DNA from: an uncultured Dialister sp.
GTDB taxonomy: Bacteria; Bacillota; Negativicutes; Veillonellales; Dialisteraceae
Direction of reading: 5' to 3'
NCBI GenBank assembly: GCA_900543455.1
Contig: UQRR01000045.1
Span: 1-16,517 of the forward strand
Length of the DNA: 16,517 nt
The notes under the pieces were generated by a model. It was not told the DNA's origin and searched no databases. It was given only the letters and a program-made list of their open reading frames with translations. Positions 5,935-13,548 of this stretch are shown one piece after another. The first letter of the stretch is position 1, and each line of letters opens with the position of its first letter. Made by a program: the position numbers and the translations under genes.

Positions 5935-6316
5935 ACATCGGACTCTCTCGTGTCGTCATTTCGAGCGCAAGCGAGAAATCTTTGTCATTCGCGGCCCAGC
6001 GGTCGATGTTTGGAAAGCTCGAAACGGGAAGCCCGCTCTCCGCAGGCCTTCGGGCATCGCCCCGTTTCGTCATCCTGAGCGGCGAGAAGCGTCGTATGTG
6101 AGATAACGAATGCCAGAACAGCTGCGACCTGAGCCATCGATCACGGCGAAGCCGCCACCACAAGTTTGAAAGCAGGGATTAGGGATTAGTAGCTAGGGAT
6201 TAGGAGCACCAAGTGACTAGTAACTAAATGCCACCTTCGGGCATCGCCCCATATATTTGCGGCGAAGCCGCTACCTTCATTCCTAATTCCTAATTCCTCA
6301 TTCCTAATTCTTTATT
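5935..6316. repeat. Intergenic mosaic upstream of array E
   Basis: No supported gene. Contents in order: a GTCATTTCGAGCG element (5955-5999), CCTTCGGGCATCGCC (6046-6060), a GTCATCCTGAGCGG element (from 6070), and heptamer array F (about 6173-6227, AGGGATT and AGTGACT types). A second CCTTCGGGCATCGCC (6235-6249), a GCGGCGAAGCCGC hairpin (6260-6272) and four ATTCCTA/ATTCCTC heptamers (6279-6310) reach almost to the stop of the DUF2232 gene. Confidence 0.8.
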
Positions 6317-7270
6317 TCACTCATACCCTCTCTTCTTCCGATAATTCAGCGCCATATCCGCCACGCCGAGATACACCGTGAAGAGCTGCAGGATAGGGAT
6401 CCAGATCGAAATGATGACAATGAGCAGACGCAGCCGTTTCACCACCGGATAGATATGCGGCAGCCACCAGAGCGTCGCGATCCCCTGGACCCACAGCACG
6501 AAGTAGCACACCGCACCCACATTGTACGCGAGATCCTTCACCTGCTCAGTGAGCGGCATGTACTGCGTCCCTACAGACAGCAGGAGAAGCAGCAGTACCC
6601 AGCGCGGGAAATGCCAGCGCTCCAGCGCAGGAAACTGCGGAAAATCCGTCAGCCCCAGACGACGGAAAACCACCTTCTCGATCTGCATCACCGCCCAGGC
6701 GAGCGCCATCGGTGCCATCACCATCGCCGCCGGAATCATCTTCCGGATCGTTTTGATCATTTCCTCCGTCTGCTGATTCACCTGATCCAGCTGATCCCCG
6801 GACGCCATGAGACCCGACATCTCCTTCGCCATCCCCTGCATCTGATCCAGCGTACTTCCATACACCTGATCCCAAGGCATCCCCATCATGACCACCGTCC
6901 CCAGAAGATTCAAAAGCATCGCGAAAAACATCACGACCACGATCGTCCCAAAGGTGCGGAGCGCCGATGCGCGCTTCTGATAGCAATACGCCATCGCGAT
7001 CCCTGCGAAGCCGAACATCACCACCAGAAAGAACGCCGTCGTGATCCCGAAGAACGCCGAGTCCAGGATCATGATCCCCGACGTCGCGATCACCGCCCAC
7101 TTCACACCCTCGCGGATCCCCATGTACGCGATCGGCAGCGGCAGCGAAAGCAGCGCCAAAAGAGAGATCCCAGGCACATAGAAGCCCACCATAGAAAGCA
7201 CCACGGCCAGCGCCGTACACATTCCCGCCAGGACGACCGCATTCGTGTCGCCCGCTTTGAACTGATTCAT
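6317..7270 (-). CDS. DUF2232 / YybS-like polytopic membrane protein
   Basis: A 317-residue integral membrane protein of unknown function. The N-terminal half has four to five hydrophobic segments (starting AVVLAGMCTALAVVLSMVGF), then a hydrophilic, Met/Gln-rich region at about 140-180 likely to form a coiled coil. Further membrane segments follow, including WVLLLLLLSVG and LLIVIISIWIPILQLF. This layout is that of the YybS/DUF2232 family, related in fold to S-component-like transporters and often found beside gdpP, rplI and dnaB in Firmicutes. The start is ATG 7270, not the open extension to 7318: AAGGAG lies directly upstream, seven bases from the ATG. It is divergent from RNase J. Family assignment comes from topology and remembered neighbourhood, so function stays open. 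Confidence 0.75.
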   Translation of the reverse strand: MNQFKAGDTNAVVLAGMCTALAVVLSMVGFYVPGISLLALLSLPLPIAYMGIREGVKWAVIATSGIMILDSAFFGITTAFFLVVMFGFAGIAMAYCYQKRASALRTFGTIVVVMFFAMLLNLLGTVVMMGMPWDQVYGSTLDQMQGMAKEMSGLMASGDQLDQVNQQTEEMIKTIRKMIPAAMVMAPMALAWAVMQIEKVVFRRLGLTDFPQFPALERWHFPRWVLLLLLLSVGTQYMPLTEQVKDLAYNVGAVCYFVLWVQGIATLWWLPHIYPVVKRLRLLIVIISIWIPILQLFTVYLGVADMALNYRKKRGYE

Positions 7271-7470
7271 AACTACTCCTTCCAAAAATATAAATGTATA
7301 TCGCCTTTTTATACCCATATTCTATCATACTTGAAGAAAGAATAGGAAAAGGCTTCCTCCTCGCCAAGCGCATCGCCGCTTTTTATCACGCAAAGCCCCA
7401 AGCCTGCCGATCATGCTTCTCTCCTCCTTACTATTTTCTCCATTCGCATCCCCTATTTCCTTCCCTCATG

Positions 7471-7479
7471 TGATATAAT
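7471..7479 (+). promoter_or_regulatory. Extended -10 promoter (P1) for RNase J
   Basis: TGATATAAT, an extended -10 box with a perfect hexamer (7474-7479). There is no good -35 at the right distance, as is common for extended -10 promoters. A transcript would start near 7486 and carry the hairpin at 7538-7557. Confidence 0.55.
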
Positions 7480-7509
7480 AGGAAAAGCGACTATGAACGG
7501 CTTTTATTT

Positions 7510-7539
7510 TTGACATACAATGCAAAAATATTTTTTAGA
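7510..7539 (+). promoter_or_regulatory. Possible second promoter (P2) for RNase J
   Basis: A perfect TTGACA (7510-7515) followed after 17-18 bases by a weak -10 (TTTTAG or TTTAGA, 7533-7539). If used, transcription would start inside the following hairpin and remove its structure. Confidence 0.4.
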
Positions 7540-7557
7540 GCCGGCGACTGCCGGCTC
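7538..7557 (+). promoter_or_regulatory. Strong hairpin in the RNase J leader
   Basis: GAGCCGGC (7538-7545) pairs perfectly with GCCGGCTC (7550-7557) around a GACT loop. It ends 12 bases before the AGGAGG ribosome site and has no T run, so it is not a terminator. It could shield the leader from 5' exonucleases such as RNase J itself, or block ribosome access. The structure is visible; the role is inferred. Confidence 0.6.
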
Positions 7558-7586
7558 CGACAACTGAATAGGAGGTTCTATCCATT

Positions 7587-9251
7587 TTGGCAAAAGCAAG
7601 ATTACAGATCATTCCATTAGGAGGCCTTGGAGAAATCGGGAAGAACATGACTGTATTCCGTTACGGCGACGAAATTATCGTAATCGATGCAGGCATGGCA
7701 TTCCCAGAAGAAGACATGCTCGGGATCGACATCGTCATCCCGGACTTTTCCTACCTCATCGAACACAAAGACGAGATCAAAGCCATCCTCATCACCCACG
7801 GACACGAAGATCACATCGGGTCCCTTTCCTACCTGCTTCGCGAAGTGAACGCCCCGGTCTACGCCACACGCCTCACCTGCGGCCTCATCGAAGGCAAACT
7901 CAAAGAAGCACACATCACAAACTACGACCTGCACACCGTCAAACCCGGTGACGAATTCAAAACAGGCCTTTTCAAATTCGGCTTCTTCCACGTCTGCCAC
8001 TCCATACCGGACTCCTGCGGCATCTACCTGCGCACCCCGGTCGGCACCATCGTCCATACCGGCGACTTCAAATTCGACCACTCTCCGGTCGACGGCGAAC
8101 TCACCGACATGTACAAGCTCGCCGAGCTCGGCCACAGAGGCGTCCTCTGCCTCCTCGCCGACTCCACGAACGCGCAGAATCCCGGCTACACCCCTTCCGA
8201 AGCCATCGTATCCAAGTCCCTCATGAGCGCTTACGCCGATGCCAAAGGCCGCATCATCCTTGCCACCTTCGCATCGAACGTCTCCCGCATCCAGATGGCC
8301 GTCGACGCAGCAGTCGCTAACAAAAGAAAAGTCTGCGTCTTCGGCCGCTCCATGGTGAACGTCGTCGGCATCGCCCAAGAACTCGGCTACCTCAAAGCCC
8401 CGGAAGGCACCTTCATCGAACCGGAAGAACTTGGCCACTACAGAGACGACCGCCTCTGCATCCTGACCACCGGCAGCCAGGGCGAACCGATGGCCGGCCT
8501 CTCCCGCATGGCCGACGGCTCCCACCGTCAGGTCCAGATCCACGCAGGCGACACCGTCATCATCTCCGCCTCCCCGATCCCGGGCAATGAAACCAGCGTC
8601 GGCCGCACCATCGACAGCCTGATGCGCCTCGGCGCCCACGTCGTCACCAGCACCACCACCCGCGTCCACGTATCCGGCCACGGCTCCCAGGAAGACCTGA
8701 AAACCATGCTCTCCCTCGTCAAGCCGAAATACTTCATCCCCGTCCACGGCGAACACCGCATGCTCGTCAGCCACGCAGAACTCGCAGAAAGCCTCGGCGT
8801 CGAAAAGAAAAACATCCTGATCGGCGAAAACGGCACCCTCTTCGAATTCACCAGCCGCGGCGGCAAGATCAATCCGCAGCGCGTCCAGGCCGGCCCCGTC
8901 TTCGTCGACGGCCTCGGCGTAGGCGACGTAGGAAACATCGTCATCCGTGACCGCCAGCAGCTCGCCCAGGACGGCGTCGTCATCGTCGTCATCGCCCTCG
9001 AAAAAGGCAGCAACCAAGTCTTAGCCGGCCCCGACATCGTCTCCCGCGGCTTCGTCTACGTGAGAGACAGCGAAGCCCTCCTGACCGAAGCCAGAGAACG
9101 CATCGAGTCCGTCCTTGACCGCTGCGAAGCCGGCAACGTCTCCGAATGGAACGCCATCAAGACCCAGGTGAGAGACACCCTCGGCAAATACTTCTTCGAC
9201 CGCACCAAGCGCCGCCCGATGATCTTGACCATCATCCAAGAAGTGAAATAA
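7587..9251 (+). CDS. rnj: Ribonuclease J (metallo-beta-lactamase/beta-CASP RNase)
   Basis: A 5'-3' exo- and endoribonuclease central to mRNA decay and rRNA maturation in Firmicutes. The 554-residue protein has full family length. The metallo-beta-lactamase core shows the zinc motif HGHEDH (His71, His73, Asp75, His76), HSIPD near 138, and HTGDFKFD with Asp160. The beta-CASP domain follows, with the late motifs SGHGSQEDL and PVHGEHRML, then a C-terminal dimerisation region. The start is TTG 7587, the first in-frame strong codon, 11 bases after AGGAGG; an in-frame ATT at 7584 would be the only closer alternative. Third codon positions are very rich in C. The leader carries two promoter candidates and a hairpin, and the gene ends at a terminator. 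RNase J1 versus J2 cannot be told here. Confidence 0.96.
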   Translation: MAKARLQIIPLGGLGEIGKNMTVFRYGDEIIVIDAGMAFPEEDMLGIDIVIPDFSYLIEHKDEIKAILITHGHEDHIGSLSYLLREVNAPVYATRLTCGLIEGKLKEAHITNYDLHTVKPGDEFKTGLFKFGFFHVCHSIPDSCGIYLRTPVGTIVHTGDFKFDHSPVDGELTDMYKLAELGHRGVLCLLADSTNAQNPGYTPSEAIVSKSLMSAYADAKGRIILATFASNVSRIQMAVDAAVANKRKVCVFGRSMVNVVGIAQELGYLKAPEGTFIEPEELGHYRDDRLCILTTGSQGEPMAGLSRMADGSHRQVQIHAGDTVIISASPIPGNETSVGRTIDSLMRLGAHVVTSTTTRVHVSGHGSQEDLKTMLSLVKPKYFIPVHGEHRMLVSHAELAESLGVEKKNILIGENGTLFEFTSRGGKINPQRVQAGPVFVDGLGVGDVGNIVIRDRQQLAQDGVVIVVIALEKGSNQVLAGPDIVSRGFVYVRDSEALLTEARERIESVLDRCEAGNVSEWNAIKTQVRDTLGKYFFDRTKRRPMILTIIQEVK

Positions 9252-9260
9252 ACAGGCAAC

Positions 9261-9296
9261 AAAAAATCCTTCGGCTTTATGCCGAAGGATTTTTTT
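9261..9296. terminator. Bidirectional rho-independent terminator
   Basis: A 10-bp stem ATCCTTCGGC/GCCGAAGGAT (9266-9275 with 9281-9290) with a TTTAT loop, an A run before and a T run after. It ends RNase J on the plus strand and, 40 bases past its TAG stop, the convergent AlbA_2-type gene on the minus strand. Confidence 0.93.
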
Positions 9297-9335
9297 ATTG
9301 ACCTATCATCAAGAGAACAAGAAATAGAGCCCTCA

Positions 9336-10808
9336 CTATTTCCCCTCTCCCTTTACAGCACAAATCCTATTCATTCTGTATAGTCCATGCCCGTTACCTG
9401 AAATAATCAGACCTGTTTGCTTTAACTTGCGAAGGAATTTCCCCACTGAAGACGGCGCCAATTCAAACTGCTTCACCAAATCCTTTCGCCTGAAATCTGC
9501 CTCAAACCCATATGTTTCCAAAATCTGAAAAACGCGATCTCTTTCTCGGACGGAATAACCATGAACCATCATACATTCCTCAAGCGCTACTTTTCCATCC
9601 CCATGCGCTACTTTTCCATCCCCATGCGCTACTTTTTTATTGGACATCAACGAATCTCCATAATTTAAATTGTATAACGTCACAAAGAAAGATGTAGCTG
9701 AAGAAGTAAACACAGGCTCTTTCCCTCTGGACAATCCCAGCACGCGATGATATTCACGCCGTATTTTTCTAAATCCGCTCCCCCTTCTTTCCATAAAATG
9801 CATACGGCCGAAAAGATCCGCGATAACAGGATTTCTGCGTTTCGATGCCACCTGATCAATATTTAAGTCCTGTACAAATGAGCCATCCAACATCCCGCCA
9901 GGAGAATAGATTTCCATCCGATCATCGAAAATATCGATATGTACCTCGCTGCCAACTTCCATATAATCCCTATGAATCAGCGCATTCACCACCGCCTCAT
10001 GCACAGCCAGCATAGGATACTCCGGCATTTCCACACGGCCATTTTCGGTTTTCTTCCACTTCTTCTTCGTATTGTTCCTGACGAAATCCATTCCGTTTTC
10101 CAAAAGAGCAATCAGCGATCCTCCATACTCTTTATCATCCAGCGCATCGATCACACCACTCGCTTTATCGAGTCCATTCCACCGAGTACAAAATAACCTT
10201 GACCAGCGTATAGGACAGTCATCTGCAAATAGCGCGCCCGCATTTGTCAATCGATCACCATTCACCAGATCAAACGATAAAAAATCCGAGTCCGCAAAAT
10301 CTTCACCGACCTTGGACTTATATGCAGACTTCAGTCTGGTAAAAGAGAAATCTGCATATCTCCAACGAGACACTTCACTGTCAAAAGAAAGATGTACGCC
10401 CCTCATAATCAGCCGCCTGAGCGTTAATGCATCCACCTGAATGCTTTCATTTCCCACACGAACATAAGCAATCAGATTCCCATCCGAAGAATAGTAATAT
10501 GGAGTCTCATCTCCGGGAAATACTTGCAGCACAATGAAATCCATTCCGCCTTCTTTTAAAATCTGAAGATGTATCGTTGGCACAGGATCCATTTTGGCAT
10601 TGATTATTTCGCTAATCTTTTCTGCCCCACGGGAAGCATTTTCCACACCGATCAACTCATCATTGTCCGAAATGCCAAAGACAAGAAAGCCACCCACGCC
10701 ATTGGCAAATGCACTCACACTTTTCAGCCAGCTCTTCGGCCGATTCTCCTCAAGCCTAACCTTCTTATCATAAGCCGTCGTTTCCCCGATGAAATCAGAT
10801 ATTTTCAT
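9336..10808 (-). CDS. AlbA_2 / Schlafen-like putative transcriptional regulator with ATPase-like domain
   Basis: A 490-residue protein of the COG2865 type. An N-terminal AlbA_2 (Schlafen AAA_4-like, putative nucleic-acid-binding) domain spans about 10-135, with GVGGFLVFGISD as its clearest motif. A HATPase_c_4-like region spans about 265-380, shown by HEAVVNALIHRDY, YSPGGM, RRNPVIADLF and ERRGSGFRKI. A linker at about 390-408 has tandem VAHGDGK repeats, and the C-terminal 70 residues look like a winged helix. Members are often called ATP-binding or regulatory proteins and are frequent in accessory regions; the role is unproven. The start is ATG 10808 behind AGGTGA; a TTG just before it is possible. 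By eye the gene is clearly A/T-richer than RNase J, consistent with horizontal gain. It has its own promoter and terminator. Confidence 0.82.
   Translation of the reverse strand: MKISDFIGETTAYDKKVRLEENRPKSWLKSVSAFANGVGGFLVFGISDNDELIGVENASRGAEKISEIINAKMDPVPTIHLQILKEGGMDFIVLQVFPGDETPYYYSSDGNLIAYVRVGNESIQVDALTLRRLIMRGVHLSFDSEVSRWRYADFSFTRLKSAYKSKVGEDFADSDFLSFDLVNGDRLTNAGALFADDCPIRWSRLFCTRWNGLDKASGVIDALDDKEYGGSLIALLENGMDFVRNNTKKKWKKTENGRVEMPEYPMLAVHEAVVNALIHRDYMEVGSEVHIDIFDDRMEIYSPGGMLDGSFVQDLNIDQVASKRRNPVIADLFGRMHFMERRGSGFRKIRREYHRVLGLSRGKEPVFTSSATSFFVTLYNLNYGDSLMSNKKVAHGDGKVAHGDGKVALEECMMVHGYSVRERDRVFQILETYGFEADFRRKDLVKQFELAPSSVGKFLRKLKQTGLIISGNGHGLYRMNRICAVKGEGK
9585..9636 (-). repeat. In-frame 21-bp tandem repeat in the AlbA_2 protein linker
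   Basis: Two perfect 21-bp units (9585-9605, 9606-9626) plus the first 10 bases of a third encode VAHGDGK repeats between the ATPase-like domain and the C-terminal winged helix. Because 21 is a multiple of three, copy-number change would lengthen or shorten the linker without breaking the frame. Confidence 0.9.
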
Positions 10809-10894
10809 CAAATCACCTCATCTCTTGACAATCCCGTGCCCTTCCAAGTCCCATCATGCATTCTTCTTTAACCATTCCATCCGATCTCTGCGAC

Positions 10895-10918
10895 TTAAGG
10901 AAACACTGACAAAATCCG
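10895..10918 (+). repeat. Solo end of the MITE-like palindrome
   Basis: TTAAGGAAACACTGA followed by CAAAATCCG matches the outer end of the palindrome at 4341-4509 and the fragment at 4708-4732, then diverges. It sits in the leader of the AlbA_2-type gene. Confidence 0.65.
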
Positions 10919-10944
10919 CATTCCCCTACACTTTATCTTCCTGT

Positions 10945-10953
10945 ATTATATCA
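10945..10953 (-). promoter_or_regulatory. Extended -10 promoter for the AlbA_2-type gene
   Basis: On the minus strand TGATATAAT, identical to the RNase J P1 box. It lies after the terminator of the upstream LTA-synthase-like gene and about 140 bases before ATG 10808. The leader would contain the palindromic-element fragment. Confidence 0.5.
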
Positions 10954-10964
10954 TTTCCCCCATG

Positions 10965-11008
10965 AAAAAATCTCCCGACACCGTTCAAAACGCATCAGGA
11001 GATTTTTT
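10965..11008. terminator. Terminator of the LTA-synthase-like gene
   Basis: AAAAAATCTCC (10965-10975) pairs with GGAGATTTTTT (10998-11008). The loop contains a small CGTT/AACG hairpin. A/T runs on both sides allow function in either orientation. It lies about 70 bases past the stop on the minus strand. Confidence 0.7.
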
Positions 11009-11076
11009 ATTCAAGGAGCATCGAGACTTAATGCAGGGATTACTTTTTCACTAACATTCCCGCAAAAAGCAACGCC

Positions 11077-12963
11077 TCACCGATCCTGCTGTACCATCCA
11101 GCGTGCCACCGTCCGCGCCGCCTCGATCTCCTTCTTGAATTCCGCATTCGACAGCGCCTTCTCCTCCCCGATTTCTCCATTTTCGATGAAGAGCCGATGA
11201 TTGAAAGCCCGCTTCGACTGCATCAAAGGAGGCAGGAGCGACGTATACGTCGTACCCTGCGGCGCGATGAGTTCTGCCAGCGTCGGTGCGATCTGGAGAT
11301 GGCTGCCCGCCGCCCCCTGCAAAAGATCCTTCGTTGCACCCTCCCCATAGAAATAGCAAGGCACACCGCTTTGCGCCCATAGCGACACATCCGCAGCGAA
11401 ATTGAAACGCTCCGCATGATCCCCCGTCACTACAAAGAGTGTCGACGGGTCATCCTTCTTTATCTCACGGATGAATTTCCCCATCACCTGATCCGCATAC
11501 CAGATATGCCCCAGCTGATCGATTGTCGCCTTATCCCTCGGGATAGACGGCGGCAGCTTCTCCGTCACCTCCACCCGCGGGAACCCCTTCGCATCCACAT
11601 CATACGCAAAAGGCGGATGATTGCTCGTCGTCAAGATGAAATAGAACGTATCCTCCGACTCCTTCTGCATCCGTTCCCGAATCACATCGAAAAGCACCCC
11701 GTCCGGCGCGCCCCACGACGAACTCTCCCCCTGCTCAGGGAGCTCATCCGCGCAGTGGAACTCGTCGAACCCTTCACGCAGCGTGAAATGCTCTAGATCC
11801 TGCCAACTCCGAAGACCACCATACCAGAAAACCGTCCGGTACCCCAGCCGCTTCATCGTCTCACCGATTGCAAAAGGCGACGCCTTCCCCTTGAGCCCCA
11901 TCGTATAATTCACATACAGCCCCACATCCGGCAGTCCCGTCAGGAAACCATTCAGAGACGTCATTGTCCCATTCCCATTAGACAGGAAATGATACGTATA
12001 CGTCCCCTCCTTCTCCAGCCACTCTCCCGTCTGTGCCAGTCCCAACGACCGATACTCCGGTAAAAGCGGCCACAGCGCATAGTTCTCCCCCAAGATCACC
12101 ACCACATGCCTCGGACGCTTCGCCAAAGCCTCCGCCTGACTCTGCCGCGAAAACGCTGCATCCAGCGAATCCGCCTTCGGATCCCCGCCGAGACAAACCA
12201 CCGCCTGCTTCAGCTCCTCATCAGAAATCGGACGATTTGCCCGGCTCTTCGCCCGCTTATGCGTGATATACGCCCGATACAGCGCCTGTCCATCATCCAG
12301 TACTGCCTCATTCAAGACCACATACCGCGTGCGAGCCGCACTCTCCCACGGCACCCCGTCATCCGAGTGAAACGCCCCGCCGAAGCGACAAAAGATTGCA
12401 AAAATCGGAAGGCAGACCACCGCTCCGAGTACCCAAAGCCGAACGTGCCGCTTTGGACTCCAAACATTCGTCCTCTGAGCTACGTGCAACCACAGCCACA
12501 CAAAGACCACCATCAAAACACACGCACCCAAAAGCCGCGGCCACAGCGCATACTGTTGCACTGCCGTATCAAAGATCGCCCACTTGTCATCCTTCATGCC
12601 ATTGAACAGCATGATATTGAACCCCTGATGAAAAATCTCATAATACGGAATGCGCGCCATAAAGAGGAACGTCATCAAAGAAATTTCGACACTCCCCAGC
12701 ACCTTTCGGATACCTGCCACCGGCCACTTCGAGTAAAACGCATACGGGATCGTAGCGAAAAGAAACGGGAACGCCACCAAGAACGCCGTCGTCTTGAGAC
12801 TGATCCGCGCCCCCAACCAAAGCGCGATCAAAATATCCCCCACTCCGGCGCTCCCCATCTGCCCCGCGTAAATCGCAAGAAATACGATGCGGAAAAGCAT
12901 GAGAAGAAGATAGATATAAAGAAACAGCTTCGCATCCTGTTGAATGGATTTTAAGAAACGCAT
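11077..12963 (-). CDS. LTA-synthase / OpgB-family membrane phosphotransferase (sulfatase fold)
   Basis: A 628-residue inner-membrane enzyme. The first 200 residues hold five hydrophobic segments, followed by an extracytoplasmic alkaline-phosphatase-fold (sulfatase, PF00884) domain. Metal and catalytic motifs are present: ILGEN with Glu293, SNGNGTMTSLNGFLTGLP with likely nucleophile Thr333, WGAPDGVLF near 417, and TGDHAER with Asp515 and His516. Family members transfer phosphoglycerol or phosphoethanolamine from lipid head groups to polymers such as lipoteichoic acid or periplasmic glucans. In a diderm host a surface glycan or LPS is the more likely acceptor (inference), and the neighbouring glycosyltransferases support this. 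The frame is open to GTG 12981, but ATG 12963 with a G-rich stretch just before gives a conventional membrane-protein start. It ends at the terminator 10965-11008. Confidence 0.88.
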   Translation of the reverse strand: MRFLKSIQQDAKLFLYIYLLLMLFRIVFLAIYAGQMGSAGVGDILIALWLGARISLKTTAFLVAFPFLFATIPYAFYSKWPVAGIRKVLGSVEISLMTFLFMARIPYYEIFHQGFNIMLFNGMKDDKWAIFDTAVQQYALWPRLLGACVLMVVFVWLWLHVAQRTNVWSPKRHVRLWVLGAVVCLPIFAIFCRFGGAFHSDDGVPWESAARTRYVVLNEAVLDDGQALYRAYITHKRAKSRANRPISDEELKQAVVCLGGDPKADSLDAAFSRQSQAEALAKRPRHVVVILGENYALWPLLPEYRSLGLAQTGEWLEKEGTYTYHFLSNGNGTMTSLNGFLTGLPDVGLYVNYTMGLKGKASPFAIGETMKRLGYRTVFWYGGLRSWQDLEHFTLREGFDEFHCADELPEQGESSSWGAPDGVLFDVIRERMQKESEDTFYFILTTSNHPPFAYDVDAKGFPRVEVTEKLPPSIPRDKATIDQLGHIWYADQVMGKFIREIKKDDPSTLFVVTGDHAERFNFAADVSLWAQSGVPCYFYGEGATKDLLQGAAGSHLQIAPTLAELIAPQGTTYTSLLPPLMQSKRAFNHRLFIENGEIGEEKALSNAEFKKEIEAARTVARWMVQQDR

Positions 12964-13033
12964 TTTCCCCCCGAAAGCCACCTAAAACGCAACGCCAAAA
13001 TTGTTCTGACAAACTTTTGCAAAGACTAATACT

Positions 13034-13201
13034 CTATTCATCGCTATCCACAAATGCAACATACTCGCCTTCCGCAAATCGGAGACCATTATTCCGCGCT
13101 CCACTCAAACTTCGGTTTTTCTGATGCACCACGATAATCCCTGCATCCAGCTCTGCATACTCATCACAAATTTTACGTTTTCCCAGACCATCCACCGCCA
13201 A
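13034..13201 (-). pseudogene. GT2 glycosyltransferase remnant, truncated at both ends
   Basis: From a TTG at 13201 (AGGAGG five bases before it) the frame reads LAVDGLGKRKICDEYAEL, and later SGARNNGLRFAEGEYVAFVDSDE and a stop. This is the middle of a family 2 glycosyltransferase. The usual N-terminal VSVIIPVYN half is missing between the start codon and the DGS..GK region. The protein ends right after the DSD metal-binding motif, before the acceptor domain. It cannot be active. The LTA-synthase-like gene begins 70 bases further on, so the lost 3' part was probably deleted. Confidence 0.85.
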
Positions 13202-13211
13202 GGGCACCTCC

Positions 13212-13548
13212 TCACTTCGCACCCTCAGACCTTTCGATCCACTCCGCATCCTGAGAGATCCGCACCTCACCATGCTTCGTGACCGCCTGCGCCAGCGGCA
13301 GATCATATCGATCACTCGACAAATCCCAGCGCACCTCATATCATTACCATCCACAAATCAGTAGACCGTTTCAGAAAAACGATTCGCATACTTGATATCT
13401 TCTACCATTAAAATATCCTTGGGCATGTTGATAAACAGAACTATATCTGGCTGATTTTTTTACAATCTTTCTTAAATCATCCCCGCGCATAAATCAGTCC
13501 CGACCAAATAGATTTGATAGAAAAATACAATGATGTGAATTTTACCAA
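13212..13548 (-). pseudogene. Decayed gene of unknown function in the glycan locus
   Basis: A TTG at 13548 follows a good AGGAGG (13555-13560) and opens LVKFTSLYFSIKSIWSG. Coding sense then continues in other frames: DDLRKIV, then NQPDIVLFINMPKDILMVED through IKYANRFSETVY, a TGA stop where Trp would fit, FVDGND, and finally a YEVRWDLSSDRYDLPL segment ending ERSEGAK and stop at 13212. I count shifts at a GGGG run, at an A7 run (13455-13461) and near 13338, plus one nonsense codon. The pieces join into one plausible protein of about 112 residues. I do not recognise the family; PDIVLFIN and VYWFVD-like wording vaguely recalls CgeB-type glycosyltransferases. Confidence 0.6.

Noticed and set aside
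6455..7345. Plus-strand frame opposite the DUF2232 gene
   Set aside because: The translation is histidine/arginine-rich antisense of a membrane protein with no family match and no ribosome site.
7538..7557. Transcription attenuator before RNase J
   Set aside because: The hairpin lacks a T run, so a classical intrinsic terminator is not supported.
7617..9017. Long antisense frame opposite RNase J
   Set aside because: It is a mirror of the C-rich third codon positions of RNase J, with a low-complexity acidic translation and no ribosome site.
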